Program-made: the position numbers and the translations under genes
From: Pelomonas sp. Root1237
Lineage (GTDB): Bacteria > Pseudomonadota > Gammaproteobacteria > Burkholderiales > Burkholderiaceae_C
Direction: 5' to 3'
Assembly: GCF_001425055.1 (NCBI RefSeq)
Contig: NZ_LMDK01000001.1
Span: 21,763-85,762, forward strand
Length of the DNA: 64,000 nt
The notes under the pieces: generated by a model
Databases searched by the model: none
Told to the model about the DNA's origin: nothing
The model's input: the letters and a program-made list of their open reading frames with translations, nothing else
In this document: one piece after another, positions 18,831 through 27,003 of the stretch
How the letters are laid out: each line of letters starts with the position of its first letter
How positions within the stretch are numbered: the first letter of the stretch is position 1

Positions 18831-19529
18831 ATGAACGTCATCGGCGTGCTGGGCGGCATGGGCCCGCTGGCCACGGTCGACTTCATGCGCAAGGTGCTTG
18901 ACGCCACATCGGCCGCGCGCGATCAGGACCACGTGCCGATGATCGTCAGCTGCCTGCCGCAGATCCCGGACCGCACCGCAGCCTTCCGGGGCTTGGGCGA
19001 CTCGCCGCTGGAGGCCATCGTCGCCAGCGGCCGGCGGCTGACGTCGGCCGGCGCCGACCTCATCGTCATGCCCTGCAACACCGCCCATCTGTGGTTCGAC
19101 GAGGTCCAGGCCCAGCTGCAGCGGCCCATGCTCCACCTCGTCGACGCGGCGCTGCGCGAGGCGCTGGACCTGGCCGGACCCGAGGCCCGCATCGGCCTGC
19201 TGGCCACCGACGCGACCACCGCCTCGGGCCTGTATATCAACCGCCGCCTGGCCGACGCGCCACCGGTGCAGTGGCTGCTGCCGACCGCCGCCGAAATGCT
19301 GGAGCGCGTCATGCCCGGCATCGAGGCCGTCAAGGCCGGCCGGCTGCAGGACGGCCAGGCCCTGCTGGCCGACGCGGCTCGCGCATTGCGCCAGCGCGGC
19401 GCGGCCGTCCTCGTGCTGGCCTGCACGGAGATCCCCATCGTGCTGGGCGCCGCAGCCTGCGGCCTGCCGGTCGTCGATGCGACGGCGGCCCTGGCGCGCC
19501 TTGTTGTCGCCAGCGTGGGCCGGGGCTGA
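18831..19529 (+). CDS. Aspartate/glutamate racemase-family protein
   Basis: The 232-residue protein starts MNVIGVLGGMGPLATVDFM, the signature of the Asp/Glu racemase family. It has the two catalytic cysteines in IVMPCNTAHLWF and LACTEIPIVL. It interconverts L- and D-forms of an acidic amino acid without a cofactor. The neighbouring glutamate/aspartate-type binding protein and LysR regulator fit use or sensing of aspartate or glutamate. A truncated copy of the dispersed repeat separates it from the binding-protein gene, so co-transcription is uncertain. Confidence 0.88.
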   Translation: MNVIGVLGGMGPLATVDFMRKVLDATSAARDQDHVPMIVSCLPQIPDRTAAFRGLGDSPLEAIVASGRRLTSAGADLIVMPCNTAHLWFDEVQAQLQRPMLHLVDAALREALDLAGPEARIGLLATDATTASGLYINRRLADAPPVQWLLPTAAEMLERVMPGIEAVKAGRLQDGQALLADAARALRQRGAAVLVLACTEIPIVLGAAACGLPVVDATAALARLVVASVGRG

Positions 19530-19653
19530 AGCCACCCACGCGCGCTTTCCCGCCGCTCGCGCGGCTGCTACCGCCACTCATCCCGGCCCATTGCCCCACG
19601 CCGCCGCCCGGGCCGGATACTGCTCGCCACTGCAACGACAAGAAGAGATTGGC

Positions 19654-21114
19654 ATGCGTGATTGGCGAGGACGCCTGCTGGCCCTGCTGACAATGGCCGG
19701 CCTGTGCACGGTGGCGGCCGCAGGGCCGCTCAAGCCCTGCCGCATCGACGGCATCCCCAACGAGCTGCAATGCGGCAGCCTGCAGCGCCCGCTGGACCCG
19801 GCCCGGCCGGACGGCGTGAAGATCGACATCCACTACGTCGTGGTGCCCGCGCTGGCGCGCAACAAGCAGCCCGACGCCGTGCTGCTGCTGGCCGGCGGGC
19901 CTGGCCAGAGTGCGATCAAGGTGGCTGCGCGCGTGCTGCCGCGCCTGTCCAGGCTGAACAACCGCCGCGACCTTGTCTTCATCGACCAGCGCGGCACCGG
20001 CCGCTCGGCGCCGCTGGACTGCCCCGACGACAGCAAGCTCTCCGTCGCTGAGCAGCTCGAGCCCAGCGCGCAGATGCGCCGCATCGACGAATGCCGCGCC
20101 GAGCTGGAAAAACTGCCTTACGGCAAGGACGGCGGCCTGCGCTTCTTCACGACGACCATCGCGATGCAGGACATGGACGCCGTGCGCGAGCAGCTGGGGG
20201 TGCCGCAGTGGAATCTCGTCGGTGCCAGTTACGGCACGCGCGCCGCGGTGGAGTACCTGCGCCTGTTCCCCACCAAGGTCCGCCGCACCGTCATCGACGG
20301 CGTCGCGCCGCCGGACATGATCCTGCCGGCCAGTTTCTCCACCGACGGCCAGGCGGCGCTGGACAAGCTCTTCCAGGCCCACGCCAAGACCCACCCCGAG
20401 CTGCGCGCCGACTGGCAGAAGCTGCTTGCCTCGCTGCCGCGCCAGGTCAATGTGCAGCAACCGCTGACCGGCGTGCCCGAGCGCTTCACCGTGGACCGCG
20501 AGTTGGTGATGCGCTCCGTGCGCGGGCCGCTCTACCAGCCCGCCCTGGCGGCAGCCCTGCCCGCCGCCATCCACGCGGCGGCCAGCGACGGCAACTTCGC
20601 CAGCCTCTTCGGCCTGACGACGGCCTTTGGCTCCAGCCCCTCCATGCGCCTGGCCATGGGCATGCATTTCTCGGTCATGTGTGCGGAGGACGTGCCCCGC
20701 ATAGCCGAGGCGAAGGACACGCCGGGCGCGGACTTCCGCACCATCGACGCCGAGATGTACGCCCGCGTCTGCAAGACCTGGCCACGCGGCGACGTGGCGG
20801 CGGACTTCTACAGGATGCCGCCTGCACCCAGCCCGGTCCTCGTGCTGAGCGGCGGCGCCGACCCCGCCACGCCGCCACGCCATGGCGAGCATGTCGCCAA
20901 GGCCTTGGGCGCCGGCCATCCGGAGCGCGTGCAGCACGTGGTCGTTGCCGAGGCGGGCCACGGCGTCATGGCCGTGGGCTGCATGCGCGACCTGATGTTC
21001 CGCTTCATCGACGCCAAGCAGGACGAGGCCGCCCTGCCCCAGGACGCCGCCTGCGCGACGCGCATTCCGCGACCCGTCGCCTTCCAGCCGGTTCAGGGAG
21101 GGGCCGCTCAATGA
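19654..21114 (+). CDS. Exported alpha/beta-fold hydrolase, tripeptidyl-aminopeptidase-like (S33)
   Basis: The 486-residue protein has a signal peptide (MRDWRGRLLALLTMAGLC then AAAG). The catalytic core has an oxyanion loop LLAGGPGQSA, the segment VFIDQRGTGRSAPLDC, the nucleophile motif GASYGT, an acidic residue in SGGADPATP and a histidine in EAGHGVM. It matches secreted S33 peptidases/esterases of the Streptomyces tripeptidyl-aminopeptidase type. The start at 19654 is chosen for the signal peptide. Its stop overlaps the natA-like ATG by four bases, so the hydrolase is coupled to the ABC exporter that follows. Confidence 0.85.
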   Translation: MRDWRGRLLALLTMAGLCTVAAAGPLKPCRIDGIPNELQCGSLQRPLDPARPDGVKIDIHYVVVPALARNKQPDAVLLLAGGPGQSAIKVAARVLPRLSRLNNRRDLVFIDQRGTGRSAPLDCPDDSKLSVAEQLEPSAQMRRIDECRAELEKLPYGKDGGLRFFTTTIAMQDMDAVREQLGVPQWNLVGASYGTRAAVEYLRLFPTKVRRTVIDGVAPPDMILPASFSTDGQAALDKLFQAHAKTHPELRADWQKLLASLPRQVNVQQPLTGVPERFTVDRELVMRSVRGPLYQPALAAALPAAIHAAASDGNFASLFGLTTAFGSSPSMRLAMGMHFSVMCAEDVPRIAEAKDTPGADFRTIDAEMYARVCKTWPRGDVAADFYRMPPAPSPVLVLSGGADPATPPRHGEHVAKALGAGHPERVQHVVVAEAGHGVMAVGCMRDLMFRFIDAKQDEAALPQDAACATRIPRPVAFQPVQGGAAQ

Positions 21115-21905
21115 TCGACATCCAGGATGTTCACAAGCAGTTCACGGCCCAGAGCGGCGGCAGCCTCTTCAAGCGCCGGAACTCCAAAGACAGCAAGCGC
21201 GTCGTGCACGCGGTACAGGGCGTCAGCGTCAAGGCCGCCAACGGCCGCATCACCGGCCTGCTGGGCGCCAATGGCGCCGGCAAGACGACGACGCTGCGCA
21301 TGCTGGCCGGCCTGTTCCCGCCGGACGCCGGTCACATCAGCGTGGACGGCATTGCCGTGCAGGACGCGCCGCTGAAGGCCTTGTCGCGCATGGGCATCCT
21401 CGGCGATGCCCATGGCCTGTACCCGCGCCTGTCGGCGCGCGAGAACATCGTCTACTTCGGCCGCCTGCAGGGCATGAGTCCCGATGCCGCCAACGCGCGT
21501 GCCGAGGAACTCGCCAAGCTGCTCGACATGGGCAGCATCCTGGACCGCCGCGCCGACGGCTTCAGTCAAGGCGAGCGCATGAAGACAGCCCTGGCCCGTG
21601 CCCTCGTGCACGACCCCGCCAACATCGTGCTCGACGAGCCCACCAACGGCCTGGACGTGCTGGCCACGCGCGCCTTGCGCGAGGCGCTGCGCTGGCTGCG
21701 CAGCCCCGAAGGCGGCGCCAAGTGCATCGTCTTCTCGACCCACATCATGCAGGAGGTGGAACACCTCTGCGACGAGGTCGTCGTCGTGTCCAAGGGGCGC
21801 AGCGTGGCCCATGGCAGCGTGCCGCAGCTGCTGGAACTGGCCGGCGAATCGCGTTTCGAGGACGCCTTCGTCAAGCTCGCATTTCCGGAAGAGGTGGCGG
21901 CATGA
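21111..21905 (+). CDS. natA: ABC exporter ATP-binding protein, NatA-like
   Basis: The 264-residue ATPase has Walker A GANGAGKTT, the signature motif FSQGERMK (a variant of LSGGQ), Walker B NIVLDEPTNGLD and the H-loop STHIMQEVEHL. It drives export through the NatB-like permease that follows. In Bacillus NatAB is a sodium extrusion pump, but the family is broad and here it could export another substrate. The ATG is inside the stop of the hydrolase gene, and its own stop overlaps natB by four bases. Confidence 0.85.
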   Translation: MIDIQDVHKQFTAQSGGSLFKRRNSKDSKRVVHAVQGVSVKAANGRITGLLGANGAGKTTTLRMLAGLFPPDAGHISVDGIAVQDAPLKALSRMGILGDAHGLYPRLSARENIVYFGRLQGMSPDAANARAEELAKLLDMGSILDRRADGFSQGERMKTALARALVHDPANIVLDEPTNGLDVLATRALREALRWLRSPEGGAKCIVFSTHIMQEVEHLCDEVVVVSKGRSVAHGSVPQLLELAGESRFEDAFVKLAFPEEVAA

Positions 21906-23065
21906 AACAAGCACTGATCGTTTTTGTCAAAGAGCTCAGCGACGCGCTTCGCGACCGGCGCACGCTGCTGCGTCTGCTGATCCCAGCGGTTCTGATGGGG
22001 CCGCTGCTGCTGATGGCGCTTTCAGGCCTGATCGCGTCGCTCGAGGAGCGCGCCGACAAGCGCGAGGTGCTGGCCGTTGGCATCGACACCGCGCCAACGC
22101 TGAAGAACTTCATCGAGCGCCAGACCTACACGCTCAAGGCCGCGCCCGAGGACTACGAGGCCCGGCTGCGCGCCACCACGCTGCTGGAGCCGGTGCTCGT
22201 CGTGCCCAAGGACTTCGAAGCCAAACTGCTGGCCGGCGAGGCGCCGACGGTGGAGGTGGTGAGCGACAGCGCCAACCAGCGGGCCAATGCCGGCGTTGGT
22301 GCCATCAAGAGCCTGCTCTGGGGCTTCAACCGCGAACGCTCAACGCTCAACCTCGCGATGCGCGGCGTGTCCACCGAGCTGCTCGAACCCGTCGACATCC
22401 AGGACCGCGACCTCGCCAGCGCCCAGGCCCGCGCCGCGCGGCTGACCGGCATCATCCCGATGTTCATCATCATGGCCGTGCTCTACGGCGCGCTGACCGC
22501 GGCGCTGGACAGCACGGCGGGTGAGCGCGAGCGCGGCTCGCTGGAGCCGCTCTTGATGAACCCGGCGCCACACGGTGCCATCGTGGCCGGCAAATGGGGC
22601 GCCGTGGCGCTGCTGGGCATGGCGGTGGCGCTGCTGTCCTCGTTGAGCTTCGTGCCGGCGCAGTGGCTGCTCAAGAGCGACGTGCTGCAGGCCCAGTTCA
22701 GCTTTGGCGGGCCCGAGGTGCTGGCCTTCTGGCTGCTGCAGATCCCGCTGGCCGCCGGCCTGTCGGCTCTGTTGATGGCCTTGGCCATCCGCTCCAAGAC
22801 CTTCAAGGAAGCCCAGGCCGGCAGCACCCTGGTCATCACCGCCGTCACCTTGATGCCCATGGTCAGCCTGCTCAACCCGGGTGGCGAGGCGGCCTGGTAC
22901 TACTGGGTGCCAGGCCTTGCGCAGAACACGCTGATGATGGCCGTGCTCAAGGGCGAGGCGCTGCGCTGGAGCCAGGTCATGCCGGGCGTCGTCGTTGGTT
23001 TTGCGCTGGCGGCCGTAGCCCTGCTTTACGTGGCCCGCTCGATGCGGGCCGCGGTGGCGCGCTAA
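21902..23065 (+). CDS. natB: ABC exporter permease, NatB-like
   Basis: This 387-residue ABC-2-type permease has an N-terminal cytoplasmic segment (MKQALIVFVKELSDALRDRR) and a first membrane helix. A large ~150-residue periplasmic domain contains ESNASLA-like degenerate sequence. Five more membrane helices follow, around MFIIMAVLYGALTAALDSTA and WGAVALLGMAVALLSSLSFV. The ERGSLEPLLMNP segment is typical of NatB. It pairs with the ATPase upstream (ATGA overlap) and is followed 12 bases later by a lipoprotein gene. Confidence 0.85.
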   Translation: MKQALIVFVKELSDALRDRRTLLRLLIPAVLMGPLLLMALSGLIASLEERADKREVLAVGIDTAPTLKNFIERQTYTLKAAPEDYEARLRATTLLEPVLVVPKDFEAKLLAGEAPTVEVVSDSANQRANAGVGAIKSLLWGFNRERSTLNLAMRGVSTELLEPVDIQDRDLASAQARAARLTGIIPMFIIMAVLYGALTAALDSTAGERERGSLEPLLMNPAPHGAIVAGKWGAVALLGMAVALLSSLSFVPAQWLLKSDVLQAQFSFGGPEVLAFWLLQIPLAAGLSALLMALAIRSKTFKEAQAGSTLVITAVTLMPMVSLLNPGGEAAWYYWVPGLAQNTLMMAVLKGEALRWSQVMPGVVVGFALAAVALLYVARSMRAAVAR

Positions 23066-23077
23066 GCTGCGCGCCGC

Positions 23078-23593
23078 ATGAAACCCATCGTCACCCTCGC
23101 CGCCATGGCGCTGCTGCTGTCCGGCTGCACCAGCTTCAAAAGCTTCACCGCCTTCGAAGCCGCCACGCCGCCGGACTACAGCGGGCCCACGGTCAACGTC
23201 GCCGATCAGGTCACGGCAATAAGCCCACAGCGGCTGCACGTCTTCGAGATGACCGAGGTCGACGGGCGGCGACTTTCCAGCAGCAGCATGGCCAGCGCGC
23301 GGGCCGGACAGGGCAACGCCATGACGCTGGCGCCGGTGGCGCTGACCAACGAACTGCCGCCGCAGTCCGCGCGGGTGCGACTGCAGGCCGCAACCCAGTA
23401 CGCCTCACCGCTGGTCGCGATGTCGAACCCGAGCTGCCGCACCGTGGGTGACGTGAGCTTCACGCCGCAGGACGGTAAGCGCTACACCGTTGCCGGCCAC
23501 ATCGCCGCCGACCGCTGCGAAGTCTGGATCGAGGAGATGGCGACCGGGCAGGTCGTCACAGAGAAGCTCACTGGCCCGGGCACCGAACGCTAA
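23078..23593 (+). CDS. Putative lipoprotein
   Basis: The 171-residue protein has a lipoprotein signal (MKPIVTLAAMALLLSGCTSF) with lipobox LSGC. The mature part is beta-rich with a cysteine pair (NPSCRTVGDV and ADRCEVWIEE) that may form a disulfide. It lies 12 bases after natB, so it is probably the last gene of the hydrolase-natAB operon. No named family was recognised. The stop overlaps the convergent gene by four bases. Confidence 0.7.
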   Translation: MKPIVTLAAMALLLSGCTSFKSFTAFEAATPPDYSGPTVNVADQVTAISPQRLHVFEMTEVDGRRLSSSSMASARAGQGNAMTLAPVALTNELPPQSARVRLQAATQYASPLVAMSNPSCRTVGDVSFTPQDGKRYTVAGHIAADRCEVWIEEMATGQVVTEKLTGPGTER

Positions 23594-24096
23594 CCCAGCT
23601 GTCGAGCGGCCGCCTTGAGCAAGGCCCGCGAATACCAGCGGTGAAAGCCCAGCAGGGCGTGGAAGACCCGGCCGAAGCGCGGCTCGCCGCCAGGCTCGCG
23701 GCGGCGCGGCACGACGGCTGAGCCGAACCACAGCGTGGTACCCGCCGCACCCGCCTCGGCCTTGAACCAGGAGCGCGTGGCGCCGCTGTCCTCGTGCATC
23801 AGCAGCTCGTCGGGCCTGCGCGCCTCGATGGTCCAGACCGCCAGGCGCTCGCCCTCGCCATGCGCCACCGCGCGCGCCATCGCGTCGCTGGAGGGGCGGC
23901 CGAACAGTGCGATCAGCGCGCGCTCGACCTTGAAGAGGCGCGTCGTGTAGAAAGCCTCGACGAACTCGGCGAGGGTCACGGTGCGCGGGAACTTCAGCAT
24001 GTAGGCATCGGCAAAGGCGCCACGCTCGGCGGCGAGGCGAGCCAGCAGGCTGTCGGCGGGAACAGGCGTGTCCAGGGGCATGTCCAAGGGCGTCAT
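23590..24096 (-). CDS. Conserved hypothetical protein (DUF2867/SRPBCC-like size)
   Basis: This 168-residue cytosolic protein contains FADAYMLKFPRTVTLAEFVEA, VERALIALFGRPSSDA, RLAVWTIEARRPDELLMHED and TTLWFGSAVVPRR. The pattern of a small alpha+beta domain ending with an amphipathic helix (FHALLGFHRWYSRALLKAA) suggests a ligand-binding fold, but no family can be assigned with confidence. It is convergent with the lipoprotein gene and 35 bases from the redox protein downstream, and may be co-transcribed with it. Confidence 0.55.
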   Translation of the reverse strand: MTPLDMPLDTPVPADSLLARLAAERGAFADAYMLKFPRTVTLAEFVEAFYTTRLFKVERALIALFGRPSSDAMARAVAHGEGERLAVWTIEARRPDELLMHEDSGATRSWFKAEAGAAGTTLWFGSAVVPRRREPGGEPRFGRVFHALLGFHRWYSRALLKAAARQLG

Positions 24097-24130
24097 GGGC
24101 GCGAGCGTAAACGCCCTAGGCCGCAGCCGG

Positions 24131-25171
24131 TCACTTCAGGCCATCGAGCAGCGATTTGCGCAGCGTCGCCTCGTCGGCAATGCCCTGGTGGCGGCGCATC
24201 AGTTGGCCGTCCTGGAACGTGAAGAAGGTCGGCAGGCCGCTGACGCCGTACTGGACGGCGAACTCGTTGCCGCTGACCGACGTCCAGGGCTGGAAGGCCA
24301 CGCGAACAAAGCTCACGCCCTTGGGCGACTCGTGCTGGGCCAGCGCGTTAAAGGTCGGGTTGGCCCTCACGCAATAGCCGCAACCCGGCTCATGGGAGCT
24401 CAGCTGCAACACCACCCAACCCTTCGTGTTGCGCACGAAGGCGCCGAGTTCGGCCGGCGCCACCTCCTTGACGAAGGGGTTGGGCGCCGGTGCCGATGCG
24501 GGAGGTTGCGGGCTCGGGGCCACGCGGCCAGGTGGCGGCGGCAGCGGCGCGTCGGCGGCTGGCGCGCGCTGGGCGTCGATGTAAGCCAGCAGCGGGCCGC
24601 GGTCCAACTGGGGTGCGCTGACGGTCTTGATGACGGAGGCATAGCCGGCGTGCGCCGCACCCACGCGGATGGCCACGACGGCGTCGGCGCGGTGGCCGAT
24701 CAGGTACATGCCGCGGTCGCCGAAGTAGTTCCACGTCAGCTTCTTGGCCAGGTCCAGTTCGTGGAACCAGTAGACGCCTGCGTCCTCGGCGCCATCGGGC
24801 GACCTGCAGGGTATGTCGCAGATGGTGACCAGCTCGAAGCCCTGGTCGCGCAGCAGGCCGGCGTAGTGGCGGGCAATCAACAACGGGCTGTCGTCGGCCT
24901 CGTGCCTGTACTGCACCAGGCTCACCGCGCCCTCGTAAGGCAGGCGCACGCGGCTGGTGCGGTTGCCGCCCTTGGCACGCTCGGGCGGGCTGATGGGCAG
25001 GGCGCCAGCCTCCAACGGGTTGTCATAACGGCCCAATGCCTTGGCGCGCGGATAGGGCCGCAGCTCGTCGACCGCCGCCTGGGCGCTGGCGACGCTCAAC
25101 AGCAAGGCGATGGCGCCCAACAGGCGGCGCGAAGCCCGCACCGTGGCACGGTGATGTGGTTCGGATCTCAT
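24131..25171 (-). CDS. Exported protein: DUF4892-like domain plus C-terminal thioredoxin domain
   Basis: The 346-residue protein has a signal peptide ending ASAQAA. The N-terminal ~190 residues have the order of a DUF4892-type domain (LPYEGAVSLVQYRHEADDSP, then ARHYAGLLRDQGFELVTICD and IPC). A proline-rich linker (PLPPPPGRVAPSPQPPASAP) leads to a thioredoxin domain with EPGCGYCVRANPTF (C-x2-C active site) and GLPTFFTFQDG. The start at 25171 is set by GGGAG six bases upstream. It is probably a periplasmic thiol-redox protein whose partner is recognised by the N-terminal domain. A related N-terminal domain is seen in the OmpA-type proteins at 33764 and 34812. Confidence 0.7.
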   Translation of the reverse strand: MRSEPHHRATVRASRRLLGAIALLLSVASAQAAVDELRPYPRAKALGRYDNPLEAGALPISPPERAKGGNRTSRVRLPYEGAVSLVQYRHEADDSPLLIARHYAGLLRDQGFELVTICDIPCRSPDGAEDAGVYWFHELDLAKKLTWNYFGDRGMYLIGHRADAVVAIRVGAAHAGYASVIKTVSAPQLDRGPLLAYIDAQRAPAADAPLPPPPGRVAPSPQPPASAPAPNPFVKEVAPAELGAFVRNTKGWVVLQLSSHEPGCGYCVRANPTFNALAQHESPKGVSFVRVAFQPWTSVSGNEFAVQYGVSGLPTFFTFQDGQLMRRHQGIADEATLRKSLLDGLK

Positions 25172-25267
25172 GTCTCTCCCTGACTTCAAACCCACGTCAA
25201 GCGCGGGCGCGGCAGTCTAGGAGGCCGACGGAGGCGCAAGCCCGCGCAAGTCGTTACGACCTGTTTG

Positions 25268-25531
25268 CTAGGGGGCCGGCGGCGCGGTTTCGCGCTCCAT
25301 CCAGCCCAGCCAGCGCATCGCCTGCTCGCGGCTGTCGCCGCACATTTCCTCGTGCGGCAGCAGCGATCCGCACACTGCCGGACGCTCGGGCCGGCCAAAG
25401 ATGCGGCAGCGGTCCTCGTCATCGAGCTGCACGCAGCGCACGCCGGCCGGCTTGCCATTCGGGTGGCCAGGGATGGGCGAGCTGATCGACGGGGCGATGC
25501 AGCAGGCGGCGCAGTGAGGGCGGCAGTCCAT
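25268..25531 (-). CDS. YkgJ-family cysteine-cluster protein
   Basis: The 87-residue protein starts [20 protein letters not shown], the usual N-terminal cluster of YkgJ-type proteins. Further cysteines follow in [23 protein letters not shown] and EEMCGDS. These proteins are thought to bind zinc or an Fe-S cluster. The start at 25531 is chosen because the motif begins there; the longer open frame upstream lacks family character. It is divergent from the cytochrome gene. Confidence 0.85.
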   Translation of the reverse strand: MDCRPHCAACCIAPSISSPIPGHPNGKPAGVRCVQLDDEDRCRIFGRPERPAVCGSLLPHEEMCGDSREQAMRWLGWMERETAPPAP

Positions 25532-25606
25532 GGCCGCGATTGTCCGGCCGGCTTCAGAAAACCCTAAGCCGGCGCCGGCAGCATGGCGCCACCCAAGGAG
25601 GCCAAC

Positions 25607-26332
25607 ATGGACACACCCCTGAACGACACGCCATCCGCCAACCCGCCCGCGACTGTCACGCAGCCATTGTGGGACGCGCCGGTACGCCTGCTGCACGCCC
25701 TGATGGCGCTGAGCACGGCCGGCGCCTGGCTGACCGCCGAGGCCGACGGCTGGCGGGCCGTGCACATCAGCTTCGGCCTGACGCTGGCGGGCGCCATGGT
25801 GCTACGCCTGCTGTGGGGCTTCGTCGGCACGCCGCCCGCACGCTTCACGAGCTTCGTGCGCGGGCCGGCGACCGTGGCCGCCCATTTGCGCGAGCTGCTG
25901 GCGGGCCGGGCGCGGCCCCACGCCGGCCACAACCCGGCTGGCGGCTGGGCCGTGCTGGCGTTGCTTGGCACCGGCTTGCTCGCCGCCGGTAGCGGCTGGC
26001 TGGCCTGGCAGGGCGGCGAAGACTGGGAAGAAGTGCACGAGGCCCTGGCCAACGGGCTGCTGGTGCTCGCCGGCGTGCACGTGGCGGCGGTGCTGCTGAC
26101 GAGCTGGCTGGCGCGCGACCGCCTGGTGCCGGCGATGCTGACCGGGCGCAAGGCGGTGCCGGCCGGCACGCCGCCGACGCGGGTCATGCACCGCAGCTTG
26201 GCTGTGGCCGTGCTGGTCGCCCTGCTGGGCTTCTGGGCCTGGAGCCTGGGACCGACCTCGCCGTGGCAGGACGCCGACACGGCGGCCCATGGCGAAGGGC
26301 GGCATCATCACGAACGAGACCACGACGACTGA
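25607..26332 (+). CDS. Cytochrome b561/Ni-Fe-hydrogenase b-type membrane protein
   Basis: This 241-residue membrane protein has four helices and haem-ligand histidines: [17 protein letters not shown] in helix 1, [20 protein letters not shown] in helix 2, and [20 protein letters not shown] in the later helices. This matches the cytochrome b561-type electron carriers. An AAGGAGG site six bases upstream fixes the start at 25607. The C-terminus is His/Asp-rich ([14 protein letters not shown]), perhaps metal binding. It is followed 11 bases later by the response regulator, suggesting a shared operon and redox-linked regulation. Confidence 0.85.
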   Translation: MDTPLNDTPSANPPATVTQPLWDAPVRLLHALMALSTAGAWLTAEADGWRAVHISFGLTLAGAMVLRLLWGFVGTPPARFTSFVRGPATVAAHLRELLAGRARPHAGHNPAGGWAVLALLGTGLLAAGSGWLAWQGGEDWEEVHEALANGLLVLAGVHVAAVLLTSWLARDRLVPAMLTGRKAVPAGTPPTRVMHRSLAVAVLVALLGFWAWSLGPTSPWQDADTAAHGEGRHHHERDHDD

Positions 26333-26343
26333 CCCTAGACCAG

Positions 26344-27003
26344 ATGCGCATCCTGCTCGCCGAAGACGACCCCCTGCTGGGCGACGGCCTGCGTGCCGGC
26401 CTGCGCCAGCAGGGCTTCCAGGTGGACTGGGTGCGCGACGGCGAGGCCGCCGAGCGCGAGCTGCGCGCCGCGCCCTATGCCGCAGCCGTGCTGGACCTGG
26501 GCCTGCCCCGCCTGGATGGCTTCGAGGTGCTGGCCCGCATCCGCGCCGCGGGCTGCATGGTGCCGGTCCTCGTGCTGACAGCCCGCGACGCCGTGCCCGA
26601 CCGCATCCGCGGGCTGGATGGCGGCGCCGACGACTATGTCGTCAAGCCGGTGGACCTGTTCGAGCTGGGCGCGCGGCTGCGCGCTATGGCGCGGCGCGCC
26701 CATGGCCAGCCGCAGGAGCAGCTGGCCTGGCAGGACGTGCTGCTGGACCCAGCCGCCCGCCGCGTGACGCAGGCCGGCGCCGAGGTTGCGCTGTCGGTGC
26801 GCGAGTTCGACCTGCTGGCCCTGCTGCTGCGCCAGGCCGGCCGCGTGCTGAGCCGCGAGCAGCTGGAGGGCCAGCTCTATGCCTGGGGCCAGGAGGTGGA
26901 AAGCAACGCCATCGAAGTCCACGTGCACCATCTGCGGCGCAAGCTGGGCGCCGGGCTGATCGAGACGGTGCGCGGCGTCGGCTACCGGGTGCCGCGGCCA
27001 TGA
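26344..27003 (+). CDS. Two-component response regulator, OmpR/PhoB family (QseB/TctD-like)
   Basis: The 219-residue protein has a receiver domain (acidic pocket EDD at 7-9, phosphorylation site Asp51 in VLDLGLPRLDG, Thr in VLTARD, Lys in DYVVKPVDLFE). A winged-helix DNA-binding domain follows, ending HVHHLRRKLGAGLIETVRGV. It acts with the histidine kinase encoded immediately downstream (ATGA overlap). Similarity to QseB/TctD is by overall appearance; the signal is unknown. Confidence 0.92.
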   Translation: MRILLAEDDPLLGDGLRAGLRQQGFQVDWVRDGEAAERELRAAPYAAAVLDLGLPRLDGFEVLARIRAAGCMVPVLVLTARDAVPDRIRGLDGGADDYVVKPVDLFELGARLRAMARRAHGQPQEQLAWQDVLLDPAARRVTQAGAEVALSVREFDLLALLLRQAGRVLSREQLEGQLYAWGQEVESNAIEVHVHHLRRKLGAGLIETVRGVGYRVPRP

